Of a DNA stretch of 64,000 bases, positions 45,527 through 54,997 are shown one piece after another (within the stretch, counting starts at the first letter, position 1; the number at the start of each line of letters is the position of its first letter). The stretch lies in the NCBI GenBank assembly GCA_945876095.1, contig CAMCMP010000001.1, forward strand, positions 1-64,000, written 5' to 3'. The notes under the pieces were generated by a model, which saw only the letters and a program-made list of their open reading frames with translations, did no database searches and was not told the origin of the DNA. The translations under genes were made by a program, and so were the position numbers. This DNA is from Chitinophaga pinensis (GTDB taxonomy: Bacteria > Bacteroidota > Bacteroidia > Chitinophagales > Chitinophagaceae).

Positions 45527-46852
45527 ATGTCTGCTAGTGATAATGCTATTCAACTATTCAATACTGCAGTAGCTGCTGTTCAGCCTCAAAAATTGATTCC
45601 TAATCATTTGTTCATCGATGAGTTTCAGCAGCTTCATATTTTAGATCAATCATTTAGCCTTAATGAAGTTCCAAAAATTTACTTAATTGGTTCAGGAAAA
45701 GCCAGCGCTGCCATGGCTAAGGTGGTGCAAGATATATTGGGTGATTTAATAACAGCAGGGCTGGTAGTTACAAAATATGGCCATTCAATTTCTCTTGAAA
45801 ATATTATTTGTCTTGAAGCGGCTCATCCAGTTCCTGATCAGCAGGGGCTAGAAGCTATGAATGCAACTATTCAATTACTTAAACGAGCTAAAAAAAATGA
45901 CATAGTTATATGTCTAGTTAGTGGTGGAGCATCTTCACTTTGGGTGGATGTTCCTACTGGTTTGTCTCTCGCTGATATTCAGCAAACTTTTCAGTTGCTC
46001 CTAAATAGCGGAGCTTCTATTGATGAAGTAAATACTATTCGTAAGCATTTATCAGTTGTAAAAGGTGGACAATTATTGCAATATGCTCCAGAATCGTATT
46101 GGTTTTCTTTTATTATTTCTGATGTACCTGAAGATGATTTGGCGGTAATTGCTAGTGGCCCAACGGTTCCGGACAATACTACTTTTAATGATTGCCTTAC
46201 TATCATTACTGAGTATAGTCTAGCTAACAAACTCCCTGCTGCTGTTTATCAGCGAATTATTGATGGGTGTAAAGGAATAATCGACGACACTTTTAAGAAG
46301 GGGAATTCTCTTTTTAAAAGAGTAAACAATCAAATTATCGGTAATAATTTGATTGCATTAAAGGCTGCTGAATCAAAGGCAATTCAACTTGGTTATCATA
46401 TCTCTAAAGTAGCTACTACTCTTACCGGAGATGCCGAACAAGTAGGTCGTTCGTTGATTGATTTCTGTAACAGCTATCAGGGCCTTAAACCAGCTTGTGT
46501 ATTACTAGGAGGAGAAACAACAGTGAAGGTTACTGGAATAGGAATTGGTGGTCGCAATCAACACATGGCACTCAGTGCTCTTCAAGAATTAACCTTTGCT
46601 AATCAAAACAATTTTTCAAATAAAATTACTTTTTTATCTGCTGGTACAGATGGCACTGATGGTCCAACTGATGCAGCTGGTGCTGTTGTGGATCTTGATA
46701 CTATTACTAAGGCCAATGATTTAAAGCTAGATATAGCAAACTATCTTTTAAACAATGATTCGTATACTTTTTTTGATCAATCAGGTGGACTTTTAAAAGT
46801 AGGTGCCACTCATACCAATGTGATGGACCTAGTTGTAATATTAATTGATTAG
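45527..46852 (+). CDS. Glycerate 2-kinase (DUF4147 / MOFRL)
   Basis: A 441-residue kinase of the GckA/TtuD type, phosphorylating D-glycerate to 2-phosphoglycerate. The N-terminal DUF4147 domain contains KIYLIGSGKASAAMAKVVQDIL, LEAAHPVPDQQGLEA and CLVSGGASSLWVDVPTGLSLADI. The C-terminal MOFRL domain contains LLGGETTVKVTGIGIGGRNQHMALSAL and FLSAGTDGTDGPTDAAGAVVD. It may link sugar or serine breakdown to glycolysis. It is the last gene before the oxidoreductase region and is followed by a bidirectional hairpin. Confidence 0.9.
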   Translation: MSASDNAIQLFNTAVAAVQPQKLIPNHLFIDEFQQLHILDQSFSLNEVPKIYLIGSGKASAAMAKVVQDILGDLITAGLVVTKYGHSISLENIICLEAAHPVPDQQGLEAMNATIQLLKRAKKNDIVICLVSGGASSLWVDVPTGLSLADIQQTFQLLLNSGASIDEVNTIRKHLSVVKGGQLLQYAPESYWFSFIISDVPEDDLAVIASGPTVPDNTTFNDCLTIITEYSLANKLPAAVYQRIIDGCKGIIDDTFKKGNSLFKRVNNQIIGNNLIALKAAESKAIQLGYHISKVATTLTGDAEQVGRSLIDFCNSYQGLKPACVLLGGETTVKVTGIGIGGRNQHMALSALQELTFANQNNFSNKITFLSAGTDGTDGPTDAAGAVVDLDTITKANDLKLDIANYLLNNDSYTFFDQSGGLLKVGATHTNVMDLVVILID

Positions 46853-46911
46853 AGGATTTTTATAACAACCAATTTCTTTAAAGATATTTATCAATGGTTT
46901 CGGATATATCC

Positions 46912-46946
46912 AAAAAAATGGATGACTAAAGAAGTCATCCATTTTT
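46912..46946. terminator. Bidirectional terminator between glycerate kinase and the oxidoreductase region
   Basis: Arms aaaaatggatgact and agtcatccattttt with a short loop; runs of A on one side and T on the other. It serves the converging genes ending at 46852 and 46971. Confidence 0.82.
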
Positions 46947-46970
46947 GAAAATCATTTTATTAATTCTTTT

Positions 46971-47633
46971 TTACTTAGTATCATAGTTTACACATTCCTT
47001 TAATTCTCTTTCGCTGTAAGCTAAATTGTGTTCCTTTAAAACATCATCTGGTACTCCATTCCATTGATTGGGCACATTGCCCATATAACCAACATCTTTT
47101 ACTCCCATTTCTGAAGTGTAAAATCCAGTAGTAGTAAGATTACGCATTAAGTTAAAAAAAGCTACCCCTTGTTTCATAGATGCTTTTGCTTTTTTGGGAT
47201 ATGCAATTTCATCTATGATTTCAATTCGTTGTTTTTCAGAAATGGCGGTAAATGAATTACCAAATCTTTTAAGAGAGATCATTTCTAACCAGCGCAATCC
47301 TCCTCTCATAGGTGTCTGGTGTTCTGGCATATCTTTTACAATGAACTCAATAAACTCAGGCACTTTTGCTTCAGAAGCACTTCCACTTACAGCGTCTTTA
47401 GGGATAATAATATCTCCTAAAATCTTGATGGTTGCCATTTCAGTGGGTGTGAAAAATATTTCATCACGCAATTTTTTGTTGGCAATTTTTTCTTCAGCCA
47501 TCCGATCCTCTTCATTTAGTCCTTTGGTAGAAGTTGTAGAATTATTTTTAACTGAAGTATCACAAGATTCGATTAAAACCGATGCTACAGCGGTTCCTAC
47601 TAATAGTGTTTTGATTGATTTACGTCTGTCCAT
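46971..47633 (-). CDS. Gluconate 2-dehydrogenase subunit 3 family protein (left arm)
   Basis: A 220-residue small subunit partner of a GMC flavoprotein dehydrogenase. The N-terminus MDRRKSIKTLLVGTAVASVLIESC holds a twin-arginine-like RRKS and a lipobox-like IESC, suggesting Tat export and lipid anchoring. The core reads FFTPTEMATIKILGDIIIPKDAVSGSASEAKVPEFIEFIV, the subunit 3 signature, and continues with LRWLEMISLKRFGNSFTAISEKQRIEIIDEIA. It lies 59 nt downstream of the GMC gene, its expected partner. It may help export and assemble the flavoprotein. Confidence 0.86.
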   Translation of the reverse strand: MDRRKSIKTLLVGTAVASVLIESCDTSVKNNSTTSTKGLNEEDRMAEEKIANKKLRDEIFFTPTEMATIKILGDIIIPKDAVSGSASEAKVPEFIEFIVKDMPEHQTPMRGGLRWLEMISLKRFGNSFTAISEKQRIEIIDEIAYPKKAKASMKQGVAFFNLMRNLTTTGFYTSEMGVKDVGYMGNVPNQWNGVPDDVLKEHNLAYSERELKECVNYDTK

Positions 47634-47692
47634 ATAATTATTTTTATCTTAAAGCTTCTTAAAATAGAAGACTAGCTTTATTAAATGATAGT

Positions 47693-49435
47693 TTAAATAT
47701 TATTTTTTTTCAGTTGATCAATTATATATTCTGAGGTTCTCATTGATAAAGCTAAAATTGTCCAAGTGATATTTTTATCTGCTTGTGAAACAAACTGACC
47801 GCCATCTACATTGAATAAATTTTTGCATTCATGGGCTTGACTCCATTTGTTTAGGGCAGATTTTTTAGGATCATTTCCCATTCTAATAGTTCCGGCCTCA
47901 TGAATAATATTCCCTGGGTTAGCAAGGCCATAATCATTTTTAGGACCATCAGTGTCTCCCCAGGTAATCACTGCACCCATGTTGTGCATAATTTCTCTGA
48001 AAGTTTCTTTCATATGTTTGGCCTGCTTAATCTCGTAATCGCTATTTTTAGTATTGAATCGAAGTACGGGAATTCCATATTTATCTACTACAGAAGGATC
48101 AATTTCACAGTAGTTAGTTTCAACAGCAATACTTTCACCACGCCCAGCCATTCCAACACCAGCGCCGAACAAATAGCGGACATCTTCTTTTAATGAAGCA
48201 CCGTATCCACCTGCTTCTTTTGTTTTTCCATTGATAGGAAACATGCTGTTTTGTGATTCCATGTCAAAACCAAATCCATAAGATGGTTGGGTCATACCAC
48301 CCCAATATTCAATATGGTATCCACGAGGGAAATCTAGTTTTTTATTATCCAACCACCAAGGTGAATAAACATGCATTCCACCTACGCCATCTTCATTGTA
48401 TCTTTTTCTTCCAATTAAGTTAGGTAAAACTCCTCCCATCGCTGCACCAGTAGAATCGTGTAGGTATTTTCCCACCACATTACTTGAGTTAGAAATACCA
48501 TTTGGATGCTGATCGGATTTTGAATTTAACATTAAACGTGCACTTTCACAAGCGCTGGCTGCAAGTATTACCACTTTTCCTTCTACTTGATATTCCTGCA
48601 TGTCTTCTTTATTGACATAAGAAATACCTGTAGCTTTCCCTTCTTTGTTAGTGAGTACTTCTCTTGCCATTGCATTGGTGATAAGGTCAACATTTCCTGT
48701 TTCAATAGCAGGTTTAATTAATACAGAAGAGGACGAGAAATCTGCATATACTTTACAAGATCTTCCGCATTGTGCACAATAAAAACAGGCACCCCTTTCT
48801 TTATTAATTTGTTTGGTAAGAATGGATAAACGCGATGGGATTACAGGAACACCTCCACCGATTGCTGCTTTCTTGATGTATAATTCATGAAGGCGCGGTT
48901 TGGGTGCTGGTAAAAATATACCATCGGGATCATTGGGCAATCCTTCATTGCTTCCAAAAACTCCAATCAGTTTATCTATTTTGTCATAGTAAGGTTTCAC
49001 ATCATCATAACCAATTGGCCAATCATCACCTAGGCCGTCAATACTTTTACGTTTGAAATCTTTAGGTCCAAAGCGTAAAGAAATTCTACCCCAATGGTTG
49101 GTTCTTCCACCTACCATTCTTGCACGCCACCATTCCCACTTAGTTCCAGGGGCATGGGTATAGGGTTCTCCATCAATTTCCCATCCCCAATAACAACCAT
49201 CAAAATCGCCAAATGGCCTATATTTTGTGCTAGCACCTCTTCGTGGTGACTCCCATGGATTTTTTAATTGAGATGAGTTTTTAGCTGGATCATAATCAGG
49301 CCCAGCTTCTAGCAGACAAACTTTTAACCCTGCATTTGCTAATACGTATGCCGACATGCCACCGCCTGCACCCGAACCAACTATTACTACATCGTATTTT
49401 TTTGTTTGTTTTTTAATTTGGAGTGTGTCTGCCAT
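47693..49435 (-). CDS. GMC family oxidoreductase (left arm)
   Basis: FAD-dependent sugar or alcohol dehydrogenase of 580 residues from ATG 49435 (MADTLQIKKQ); the longer ATG at 49486 adds 17 unsupported residues. The FAD-binding motif is VVIVGSGAGGGMSAYVLANAGLKVCLLEAG. A Cys cluster ACFYCAQCGRSCKVYAD could hold an Fe-S centre, as in FAD-glucose and glucoside 3-dehydrogenases. The C-terminal GMC domain holds the active-site His in HEAGTIRMGNDP. With the subunit 3 gene it likely forms a glucoside 3-dehydrogenase-type enzyme; C3 oxidation is inferred from the neighbours. It has no signal peptide and would ride out with its partner. Confidence 0.88.
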   Translation of the reverse strand: MADTLQIKKQTKKYDVVIVGSGAGGGMSAYVLANAGLKVCLLEAGPDYDPAKNSSQLKNPWESPRRGASTKYRPFGDFDGCYWGWEIDGEPYTHAPGTKWEWWRARMVGGRTNHWGRISLRFGPKDFKRKSIDGLGDDWPIGYDDVKPYYDKIDKLIGVFGSNEGLPNDPDGIFLPAPKPRLHELYIKKAAIGGGVPVIPSRLSILTKQINKERGACFYCAQCGRSCKVYADFSSSSVLIKPAIETGNVDLITNAMAREVLTNKEGKATGISYVNKEDMQEYQVEGKVVILAASACESARLMLNSKSDQHPNGISNSSNVVGKYLHDSTGAAMGGVLPNLIGRKRYNEDGVGGMHVYSPWWLDNKKLDFPRGYHIEYWGGMTQPSYGFGFDMESQNSMFPINGKTKEAGGYGASLKEDVRYLFGAGVGMAGRGESIAVETNYCEIDPSVVDKYGIPVLRFNTKNSDYEIKQAKHMKETFREIMHNMGAVITWGDTDGPKNDYGLANPGNIIHEAGTIRMGNDPKKSALNKWSQAHECKNLFNVDGGQFVSQADKNITWTILALSMRTSEYIIDQLKKNNI

Positions 49436-49637
49436 AAATAAAGTTTTTAGATAGTCTAAAAAAAATTGAATTGTAAATATAATCAATCGAAATACGTTTT
49501 AAAAAACATTTATCAAAGCTTTTACATTTTATAAATTATTAACCTTAAATTTACTTTCAATCATGAACGGTATAAGTTTATTATCGGATATCTTTCATGT
49601 GCTTAAAAACAATCTTCACTATAAAACGATTCATAAT

Positions 49638-50402
49638 ATGAAAAAATTCTTATTTTTATTATCCTACACGATTCTTTTTTCTGCTCAACAAAGTTTTTGT
49701 CAAAAGCCTGATCCGGCTGCTACCGAAATTTGGAAACCAGAACCTAAAATTGTAACTACTTCAGAAGTAAATCAAGCACCTTCAGATGCTGTCATTTTAT
49801 TTGATGGAAAAAATCTGAGTGAATGGGTATCTGTACAAGATAATTCACCTGCTAAATGGGAGGTAAATAACGGTGTGTTTACAGTAAAAAAAGGAACTGG
49901 TAATATTCAAACAAAAAAATCTTTTACTGACTACCAGTTGCATTTAGAGTGGCAAATACCAGCTAACATTACAGGAACTGGACAAGGTAGGGGTAACAGT
50001 GGATTGTTTTTAGCCTCCACCGGAAAAGGTGATGATGGTTATGAAATTCAAATTTTAGATTGCTTTGAAAATAAGACTTATGTTAATGGTCAAGTAGGTA
50101 GCATCTACAAGCAAGCTATACCTTTAGCCAATGCTAGCAGAAAACCAGGCCAATGGCAGACTTATGATGTAATCTGGACTGCTCCTCGTTTTAATGACGC
50201 AGGTGATCTTTTATCGCCGGCAAGTGTTACATTGATTCACAACGGAATTTTGGTTCAAAACCATACTATTTTAACGGGAGGAACTGTTTATGTTGGTCAA
50301 CCCACTTATAAAAAGCATGGCGCTACTCCAATTAAATTACAAGCTCATGGAGACAAAAGTGAACCAATTAGCTTCCGTAATATTTGGGTGAGAGAACTTT
50401 AA
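49638..50402 (+). CDS. DUF1080 protein (3-keto-disaccharide hydrolase family)
   Basis: A 254-residue exported protein from ATG 49638 (MKKFLFLLSYTILFSAQQSFCQ, signal peptide). The upstream in-frame ATG 49563 adds 25 residues ahead of the signal and is rejected. The DUF1080 (concanavalin-like) domain spans ~50-254: AVILFDGKNLSEWVSVQDNSPAKWEVNNGVFTV, LHLEWQIPANITGTGQGRGNSGLFLAS, YEIQILDCFENKTYVNGQVGSIYKQ and KLQAHGDKSEPISFRNIWVREL. Members cleave 3-keto-glycosides. It is divergent from the GMC gene, and a 58-bp perfect palindromic terminator follows. Confidence 0.88.
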   Translation: MKKFLFLLSYTILFSAQQSFCQKPDPAATEIWKPEPKIVTTSEVNQAPSDAVILFDGKNLSEWVSVQDNSPAKWEVNNGVFTVKKGTGNIQTKKSFTDYQLHLEWQIPANITGTGQGRGNSGLFLASTGKGDDGYEIQILDCFENKTYVNGQVGSIYKQAIPLANASRKPGQWQTYDVIWTAPRFNDAGDLLSPASVTLIHNGILVQNHTILTGGTVYVGQPTYKKHGATPIKLQAHGDKSEPISFRNIWVREL

Positions 50403-50449
50403 TAAATATTTTTTCAAGATTTAATTTAAGATAAAATAAAATTCACTAG

Positions 50450-50507
50450 ACTAACCCATTAAAAAAGCCAATGAATAATTATTCATTGGCTTTTTTAATG
50501 GGTTAGT
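50450..50507. terminator. Bidirectional terminator: perfect 58-bp palindrome
   Basis: 50450-50478 is the exact reverse complement of 50479-50507 (29 bp each, left arm starting actaacccatt, apex aatt). A6/T6 tracts lie inside the stem. It serves the converging DUF1080 and ThuA genes. Confidence 0.9.
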
Positions 50508-50516
50508 TTTATAATA

Positions 50517-51245
50517 CTATTTTTTTAGTGCGTATTTAATTCCTCCTAATAAATGTTGAAGAAATAAAGGTTCTGCATAGGTTTCGTTGGTATGACCTAG
50601 TTCAGTATAAAATGCTCTTCCACCGTCATAAGCATGATACCAAGCCATAGGATGATTGTCACCATTTTTACCACCTTCATAAGAAGTTTCATCTATTTTT
50701 AAAAGTACGTGTACATCTGGATTCAAATTTTTAAAATTGTACCACTCATCTTTTCTTTCCCATACATCAGGTAAATGTTTGGTAGCAATGAATTTTTTAT
50801 CCGTTACCATTAATTTAGCCATTTGTTGTTTGGGGTGAGACAGAAAGCTAGCGCCAACCATTTTTACGTACCATGCCCAATCATACTCACAATCTGTAGC
50901 AGCATGAACTCCAACAAATCCACCCCCTTTTTGAATATAGTTTTCTAAGGCTTTTTGTTGTTCTTCACCTAATACATTTCCTGTGGTGCAAAGAAAAATT
51001 ACTGTTTTGTATTTTGATAAGTTTTCAGTCGTAAAAGCTAGTGAATCCTCTGTTGCATCTACTAAGAAATGATTTTCTAATCCAAGCTGTTTAATTGCTT
51101 TTATTCCATAGGGGATGCTTCCATGTCTAAAGGCACCTGTTTTTGAGAAAACCAAAACACTAGGGTCTTTCTTTTTAAAAGCAAATAAAACACCGATCAG
51201 CAATAGGAGAGGGAGAGTGGTTTTTAAAATTCGTTTTGTATTCAT
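50517..51245 (-). CDS. ThuA domain-containing protein
   Basis: A 242-residue protein with an N-terminal membrane or signal segment (TLPLLLLIGVLFAF). The ThuA (glutamine amidotransferase-like) fold follows: VLVFSKTGAFRHGSIPYGIKAIKQLG, KTVIFLCTTGNVLGEEQQKALENYIQKGGGFVGVHAATDCEYDWAWY, and HPMAWYHAYDGGRAFYTELGHTNETY. ThuA proteins are linked to disaccharide use through 3-keto intermediates in rhizobia; the molecular reaction is not settled. It appears co-directional with the NIPSNAP, TIM-barrel and Gfo/Idh genes. Confidence 0.88.
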   Translation of the reverse strand: MNTKRILKTTLPLLLLIGVLFAFKKKDPSVLVFSKTGAFRHGSIPYGIKAIKQLGLENHFLVDATEDSLAFTTENLSKYKTVIFLCTTGNVLGEEQQKALENYIQKGGGFVGVHAATDCEYDWAWYVKMVGASFLSHPKQQMAKLMVTDKKFIATKHLPDVWERKDEWYNFKNLNPDVHVLLKIDETSYEGGKNGDNHPMAWYHAYDGGRAFYTELGHTNETYAEPLFLQHLLGGIKYALKK

Positions 51246-51342
51246 GATAGCAGTTTTTAATTAAATTGATTGTTTAATGTTTAGAGGAAAATTAATGAAT
51301 AATGGTAAGAAGTATTTTACTTAATTAAATTTTATTCGTTAA

Positions 51343-52131
51343 TTAATAATCTGAATAGGAAGTAGGATGTAGGAAAACTTGCTCATTTTTTGAAACATTA
51401 CCCTGGTATTCTTGCAAAGCAGAAAGTACTTTCCATTCTGGGGCAGTCATGAAACTTTTCCAGTGCTCATCTCTGTCCGCTTTGTTTTCATAACTGGTCA
51501 TGTACATCAAATTGGGCATACGGCTTCCTGAAATTACGGAAGCATAAAATACAGAATTAAAATTTAGTCTTTTAAATAATGGAATTTCTCCACCTTCATT
51601 GAACATCTTCACTTTACTTTTAAAGTAGGTTTCTGAAGGACTTTCGTAGCTCCTTAGTTCAAAAAACCTTTCAGTTTTTGGGGAAGAAAGTTTTGGTAGG
51701 TTCATGAATGGCGCTAAATGAAAAGCTTTTAAAAGAATATTCTCCATTCTACTGTAAGCTGGTTTTTTGGAGGGAGCTTCTAAGTAAGCTTTTCCATTTA
51801 ATTGATACGCTTCATCCTTATCAAGATTTTCATTAATGGTAAGCACTTGTTGCAATGACTGAATGGGTATAATTACATATATTCTCTTATCTACAGCAGT
51901 ATCATTTGCAATACTTGTAAATACACCTATATTTTTTATTTTTTGTTTGTGTAAAGCAGGCAAATAGGCATCTTTAAGGTATTGCTCAATAAGTTCTTGT
52001 TGGGCAGTGTTGGCGAAATGATAAACAGTGATTTGATAAAATTCACCACCTTTCACTTGCGGATTAGCAATACAAAAAACAGGAGCAATTAAAGCAATTA
52101 ATAATAAAATTTTCGGAAGCAATTTTTTCAT
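51343..52131 (-). CDS. NIPSNAP family protein
   Basis: An exported 262-residue protein (signal MKKLLPKILLLIALIAPVFCIA). It has two ferredoxin-like NIPSNAP repeats: one at ~30-130 (EFYQITVYHFANTAQQELIEQYLKDAYLPALHKQ) and a clearer one at ~155-258 (RFFELRSYESPSETYFKSKVKMFNEGGEIPLFKRLN, LMYMTSYENKADRDEHWKSFMTAPEWK). The function is unknown; in Bacteroidota these genes often sit beside sugar oxidoreductases. It is on the same strand as ThuA, with 97 nt between them. Confidence 0.85.
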   Translation of the reverse strand: MKKLLPKILLLIALIAPVFCIANPQVKGGEFYQITVYHFANTAQQELIEQYLKDAYLPALHKQKIKNIGVFTSIANDTAVDKRIYVIIPIQSLQQVLTINENLDKDEAYQLNGKAYLEAPSKKPAYSRMENILLKAFHLAPFMNLPKLSSPKTERFFELRSYESPSETYFKSKVKMFNEGGEIPLFKRLNFNSVFYASVISGSRMPNLMYMTSYENKADRDEHWKSFMTAPEWKVLSALQEYQGNVSKNEQVFLHPTSYSDY

Positions 52132-52297
52132 TTTATTTTTTTTATTTGGTAACTAGCCTTATTGAATTAATTAGTTTTTTAGAATTTCACATTGGCTAAA
52201 TAGATGAAATTGATTTTCGATATCTGAAGATAGGTTATTAACTAGAAAAAATGAATGGCATTTTTACTAATTAAAACACTGCTTTTTAAACTAATAA

Positions 52298-52336
52298 AAA
52301 TCAGGTGATAAAGCAATCGCTCCAATCACCTGATTT
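52298..52336 (-). terminator. Hairpin terminator downstream of the TIM-barrel gene
   Basis: Arms aaatcaggtgat (52298-52309) and atcacctgattt (52325-52336) with a 15-nt loop; on the minus strand it ends in a T-run. It probably separates the isomerase/Gfo pair from NIPSNAP-ThuA. Confidence 0.75.
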
Positions 52337-52368
52337 GATAATTTAAAGTGTTTGGTAATGAGTTTTAA

Positions 52369-53421
52369 TTAGATACCTAAAAGATCTCTATTAAATTGCT
52401 CATTGTTTCCTGCACTTGCGAAATCGTCAAATGCTTTTTCTGTTACTTTGATAATATGATCTCTAATAAATGGAGCTCCTTCGGTTGCGCCATCTTCTGA
52501 ATTTTTTATTGCACATTCCCATTCAAGCACTGCCCATCCTTTGTAGTCATATGCAGAAAGTTTACTGAAGATGGATTTGAAATCAACCTGCCCATCACCT
52601 AAAGAGCGGAAGCGGCCAGCACGGTTTACCCAACTTTGGTATCCGCCATAAACTCCTTGTTTTCCAGTTGGATTAAATTCAGCATCTTTTACGTGAAAAG
52701 CTTTGATACGTTCATGGTAGTGATCAATGTAGGCAAGATAATCTAGGCCCTGTAAAACAAAGTGAGAAGGGTCGTAGAGTAAACATGCGCGAGGATGATT
52801 GTTTACTTTTTCCAAAAACATTTCATAAGAAATACCATCATGTAAATCTTCTCCAGGATGAATTTCGTAGCAAAGATCTACACCACATTCGTCGAAAACA
52901 TTTAATATTGGTAACCATCTATTAGCTAATTCTGTAAAACAAGTTTCTACTAATCCTGCAGGTCTTTGCGGCCAAGGATAAACAAATTGCCACAATAGGG
53001 CACCGCTGAAAGATCCATGAGAACTTAAGCCTAAATTTTGGGAGGCTTTTGCTGCGTATTTTACTTGTTGTATCGCCCATTCAGTTCTAGCTTTTGGATT
53101 GCCTTTTACAGCATCTGGTGCAAAGGCATCGAATAGATCATTATAGGCTGGATTTACAGCAACTAATTGACCTTGTAAATGGGAAGATAATTCAGTTATT
53201 TGTAGACCTGCTTGTTGTACAATCCCATTGATTTCATCCGCATAGGTTTTACTTTGCGCAGCCTTCTCCAAATCAATAAATCTTTTGTCCCAAGATGGAA
53301 TTTGAATACCTACGTATCCTTTGTCGCTTGCCCATTTACAAATACTGGGTAGCGAATTGTAGGGAGCAGCATCTCCAGCAAATTGAGCTATAAAAATACC
53401 AGGACCTTTTATTGTTTGCAT
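52369..53421 (-). CDS. Sugar phosphate isomerase/epimerase family TIM-barrel protein (left arm)
   Basis: A 350-residue AP-endonuclease-2-type TIM barrel with no signal peptide, hence cytoplasmic. Metal-site strands: CYEIHPGEDLHDGISYEMFLE, CLLYDPSHFVLQGLDYLAYID, IKAFHVKDAEFNPTG and AVLEWECAIKN. Its loops carry insertions (KQGVYGGYQSWVNRAGRFRSLGDG) also seen in Bacteroidota homologues next to Gfo/Idh genes. It likely isomerises or epimerises a keto-sugar made by the oxidoreductases; the substrate is unknown. It follows the Gfo/Idh gene by 62 nt. Confidence 0.87.
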   Translation of the reverse strand: MQTIKGPGIFIAQFAGDAAPYNSLPSICKWASDKGYVGIQIPSWDKRFIDLEKAAQSKTYADEINGIVQQAGLQITELSSHLQGQLVAVNPAYNDLFDAFAPDAVKGNPKARTEWAIQQVKYAAKASQNLGLSSHGSFSGALLWQFVYPWPQRPAGLVETCFTELANRWLPILNVFDECGVDLCYEIHPGEDLHDGISYEMFLEKVNNHPRACLLYDPSHFVLQGLDYLAYIDHYHERIKAFHVKDAEFNPTGKQGVYGGYQSWVNRAGRFRSLGDGQVDFKSIFSKLSAYDYKGWAVLEWECAIKNSEDGATEGAPFIRDHIIKVTEKAFDDFASAGNNEQFNRDLLGI

Positions 53422-53483
53422 AAAAATTATTTGTTAAATGATGAATGATTTTTTAGAATTTATTTATTTAAAATCACAAGGTA

Positions 53484-54650
53484 TTAAACAACAAATTCAG
53501 TCCATTTTTTATCAGATTGACCTGAGAGAACCACATTGTCAATAAATGCCATCCCTCTTATTCCGTCTTCAACTGAAGGAAAGTCTTGGGCTTCTTTACT
53601 AGCTACGGTACCTTCTAATTTAGCAGATAAGGTAGTTGCAAAATTTTTGTAAATATTTGCAAATGCTTCTAAGTACCCTTCAGGATGACCTCCAGGAGTT
53701 CTACAATTACTAGTAGCATAAGAAGAGAGACGATCACCATAGTTAGATCCTGCACGAAGTATTTGAGTAGGCGCATCATACCATTTTACTAATAAAGTAT
53801 TGGGTTCTTGTTGTGCCCATTCGATGCCTCCTTTTTCTCCATAAACTCTTATTTTTAAAGCATTCTCTTCACCAGCTGCTACTTGAGATGCCATCAGTAC
53901 ACCCGCTGCACCATTATTAAATTTAAGCAAAACATTTCCATCATCATCCAAAGCTCTACCATCTACTAAAATATTTAAATCAGCACAGAGGTGAGTAATT
54001 TTTAAACCAGTAACATATTCCGATAAATGAGCAGCATGCGTTCCAATATCACCCATGCAACCACTCTTTCCACTTTTTTTAGGATCGGTTCTCCAAGCAG
54101 CTTGTTGATTGCCTTCTCTCTCTGATAATTTAGTCAACCAACCTTGTGGATATTCAACCAATACTTTTCTTACTTTACCTAAAACTCCATCGTTAATCAT
54201 TGCTTTTGCCTGCTTCACTAATGGATAACCTGAATAGGTATGCGTTAGGCAAAGCACTAGTCCTGTTTGTTCTACTAATTTTTTTAATTCTTTTGCTTCT
54301 TCTAATGAAAAAGTGATTGGCTTTTCAATTACTACATTGAAACCATTTTCCAATGCCATTTTTGCAGGGGCAAAATGAGCAAAATTTGGAGTTACGATGG
54401 TTACAAAATCCATTCTTTTATCTGCAGGTTGCTTACTTTCCTTTTCTATCATTTCTTGATAGGTCAGGTAAATTCTGTCTTCAGGAAGAAACAAAGATTG
54501 ACCAGAATCTTTAGCAATCTCGGGGTTAATACTTAATGCACCACATACCAATTCAACTAAACCATCCATATTGGAAGCATAGCGATGAATTGAACCGATA
54601 AATGCATCCTTACCTCCTCCAATCATACCCATTCGTAATTTTCTTTTCAT
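53484..54650 (-). CDS. Gfo/Idh/MocA family oxidoreductase (left arm, cytoplasmic)
   Basis: NAD(P)-dependent sugar oxidoreductase of 388 residues with no signal peptide. The Rossmann start is LRMGMIGGGKDAFIGSIHRYA, the EKP motif is NVVIEKPITFSLEEAKEL, and the catalytic His region is GCMGDIGTHAAHLSEYVTGL. Members oxidise or reduce sugars at C3 or neighbouring carbons. It is the first gene of the left arm's minus-strand set, divergent from the MFS transporter across a 347-bp spacer. Confidence 0.9.
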   Translation of the reverse strand: MKRKLRMGMIGGGKDAFIGSIHRYASNMDGLVELVCGALSINPEIAKDSGQSLFLPEDRIYLTYQEMIEKESKQPADKRMDFVTIVTPNFAHFAPAKMALENGFNVVIEKPITFSLEEAKELKKLVEQTGLVLCLTHTYSGYPLVKQAKAMINDGVLGKVRKVLVEYPQGWLTKLSEREGNQQAAWRTDPKKSGKSGCMGDIGTHAAHLSEYVTGLKITHLCADLNILVDGRALDDDGNVLLKFNNGAAGVLMASQVAAGEENALKIRVYGEKGGIEWAQQEPNTLLVKWYDAPTQILRAGSNYGDRLSSYATSNCRTPGGHPEGYLEAFANIYKNFATTLSAKLEGTVASKEAQDFPSVEDGIRGMAFIDNVVLSGQSDKKWTEFVV

Positions 54651-54997
54651 ACTAGTAAATTTTAAGTTTTATTCTATAAATTAAGATGTATTTTTTTACA
54701 ATTTTACGGATAAATTCTAATAAACCTTTAATAAAATATTCTAGGCAGCTAGCCCCCAAATTTTTATTCAAGATATCAGTTCTTGGTAATATTTATCCAC
54801 AATTAATTCTTATTTCTTATTACTAAATATACCGATATTACTTTGGTTGAAGAAAATAGTATGATTTAGAGGGCAATAGGTATGAATAAGCTGTTTAAAA
54901 AAATAGTGGTTGAATCAATCATTTTAAAATAAAAATCAATAATATTACACTTATCTTATTTATGTCCTTTTTTTAAACCTCTTTAAAATTAACGATT
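54651..54997. other. Divergent spacer at the centre of the sugar region
   Basis: 347 bp between the Gfo/Idh gene (minus) and the MFS gene (plus). It must hold both promoters and any operator. I see no exact TAnnTTTG on either strand at a sensible distance and no strong inverted repeat. Regulation by a factor encoded elsewhere is likely. Confidence 0.5.
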
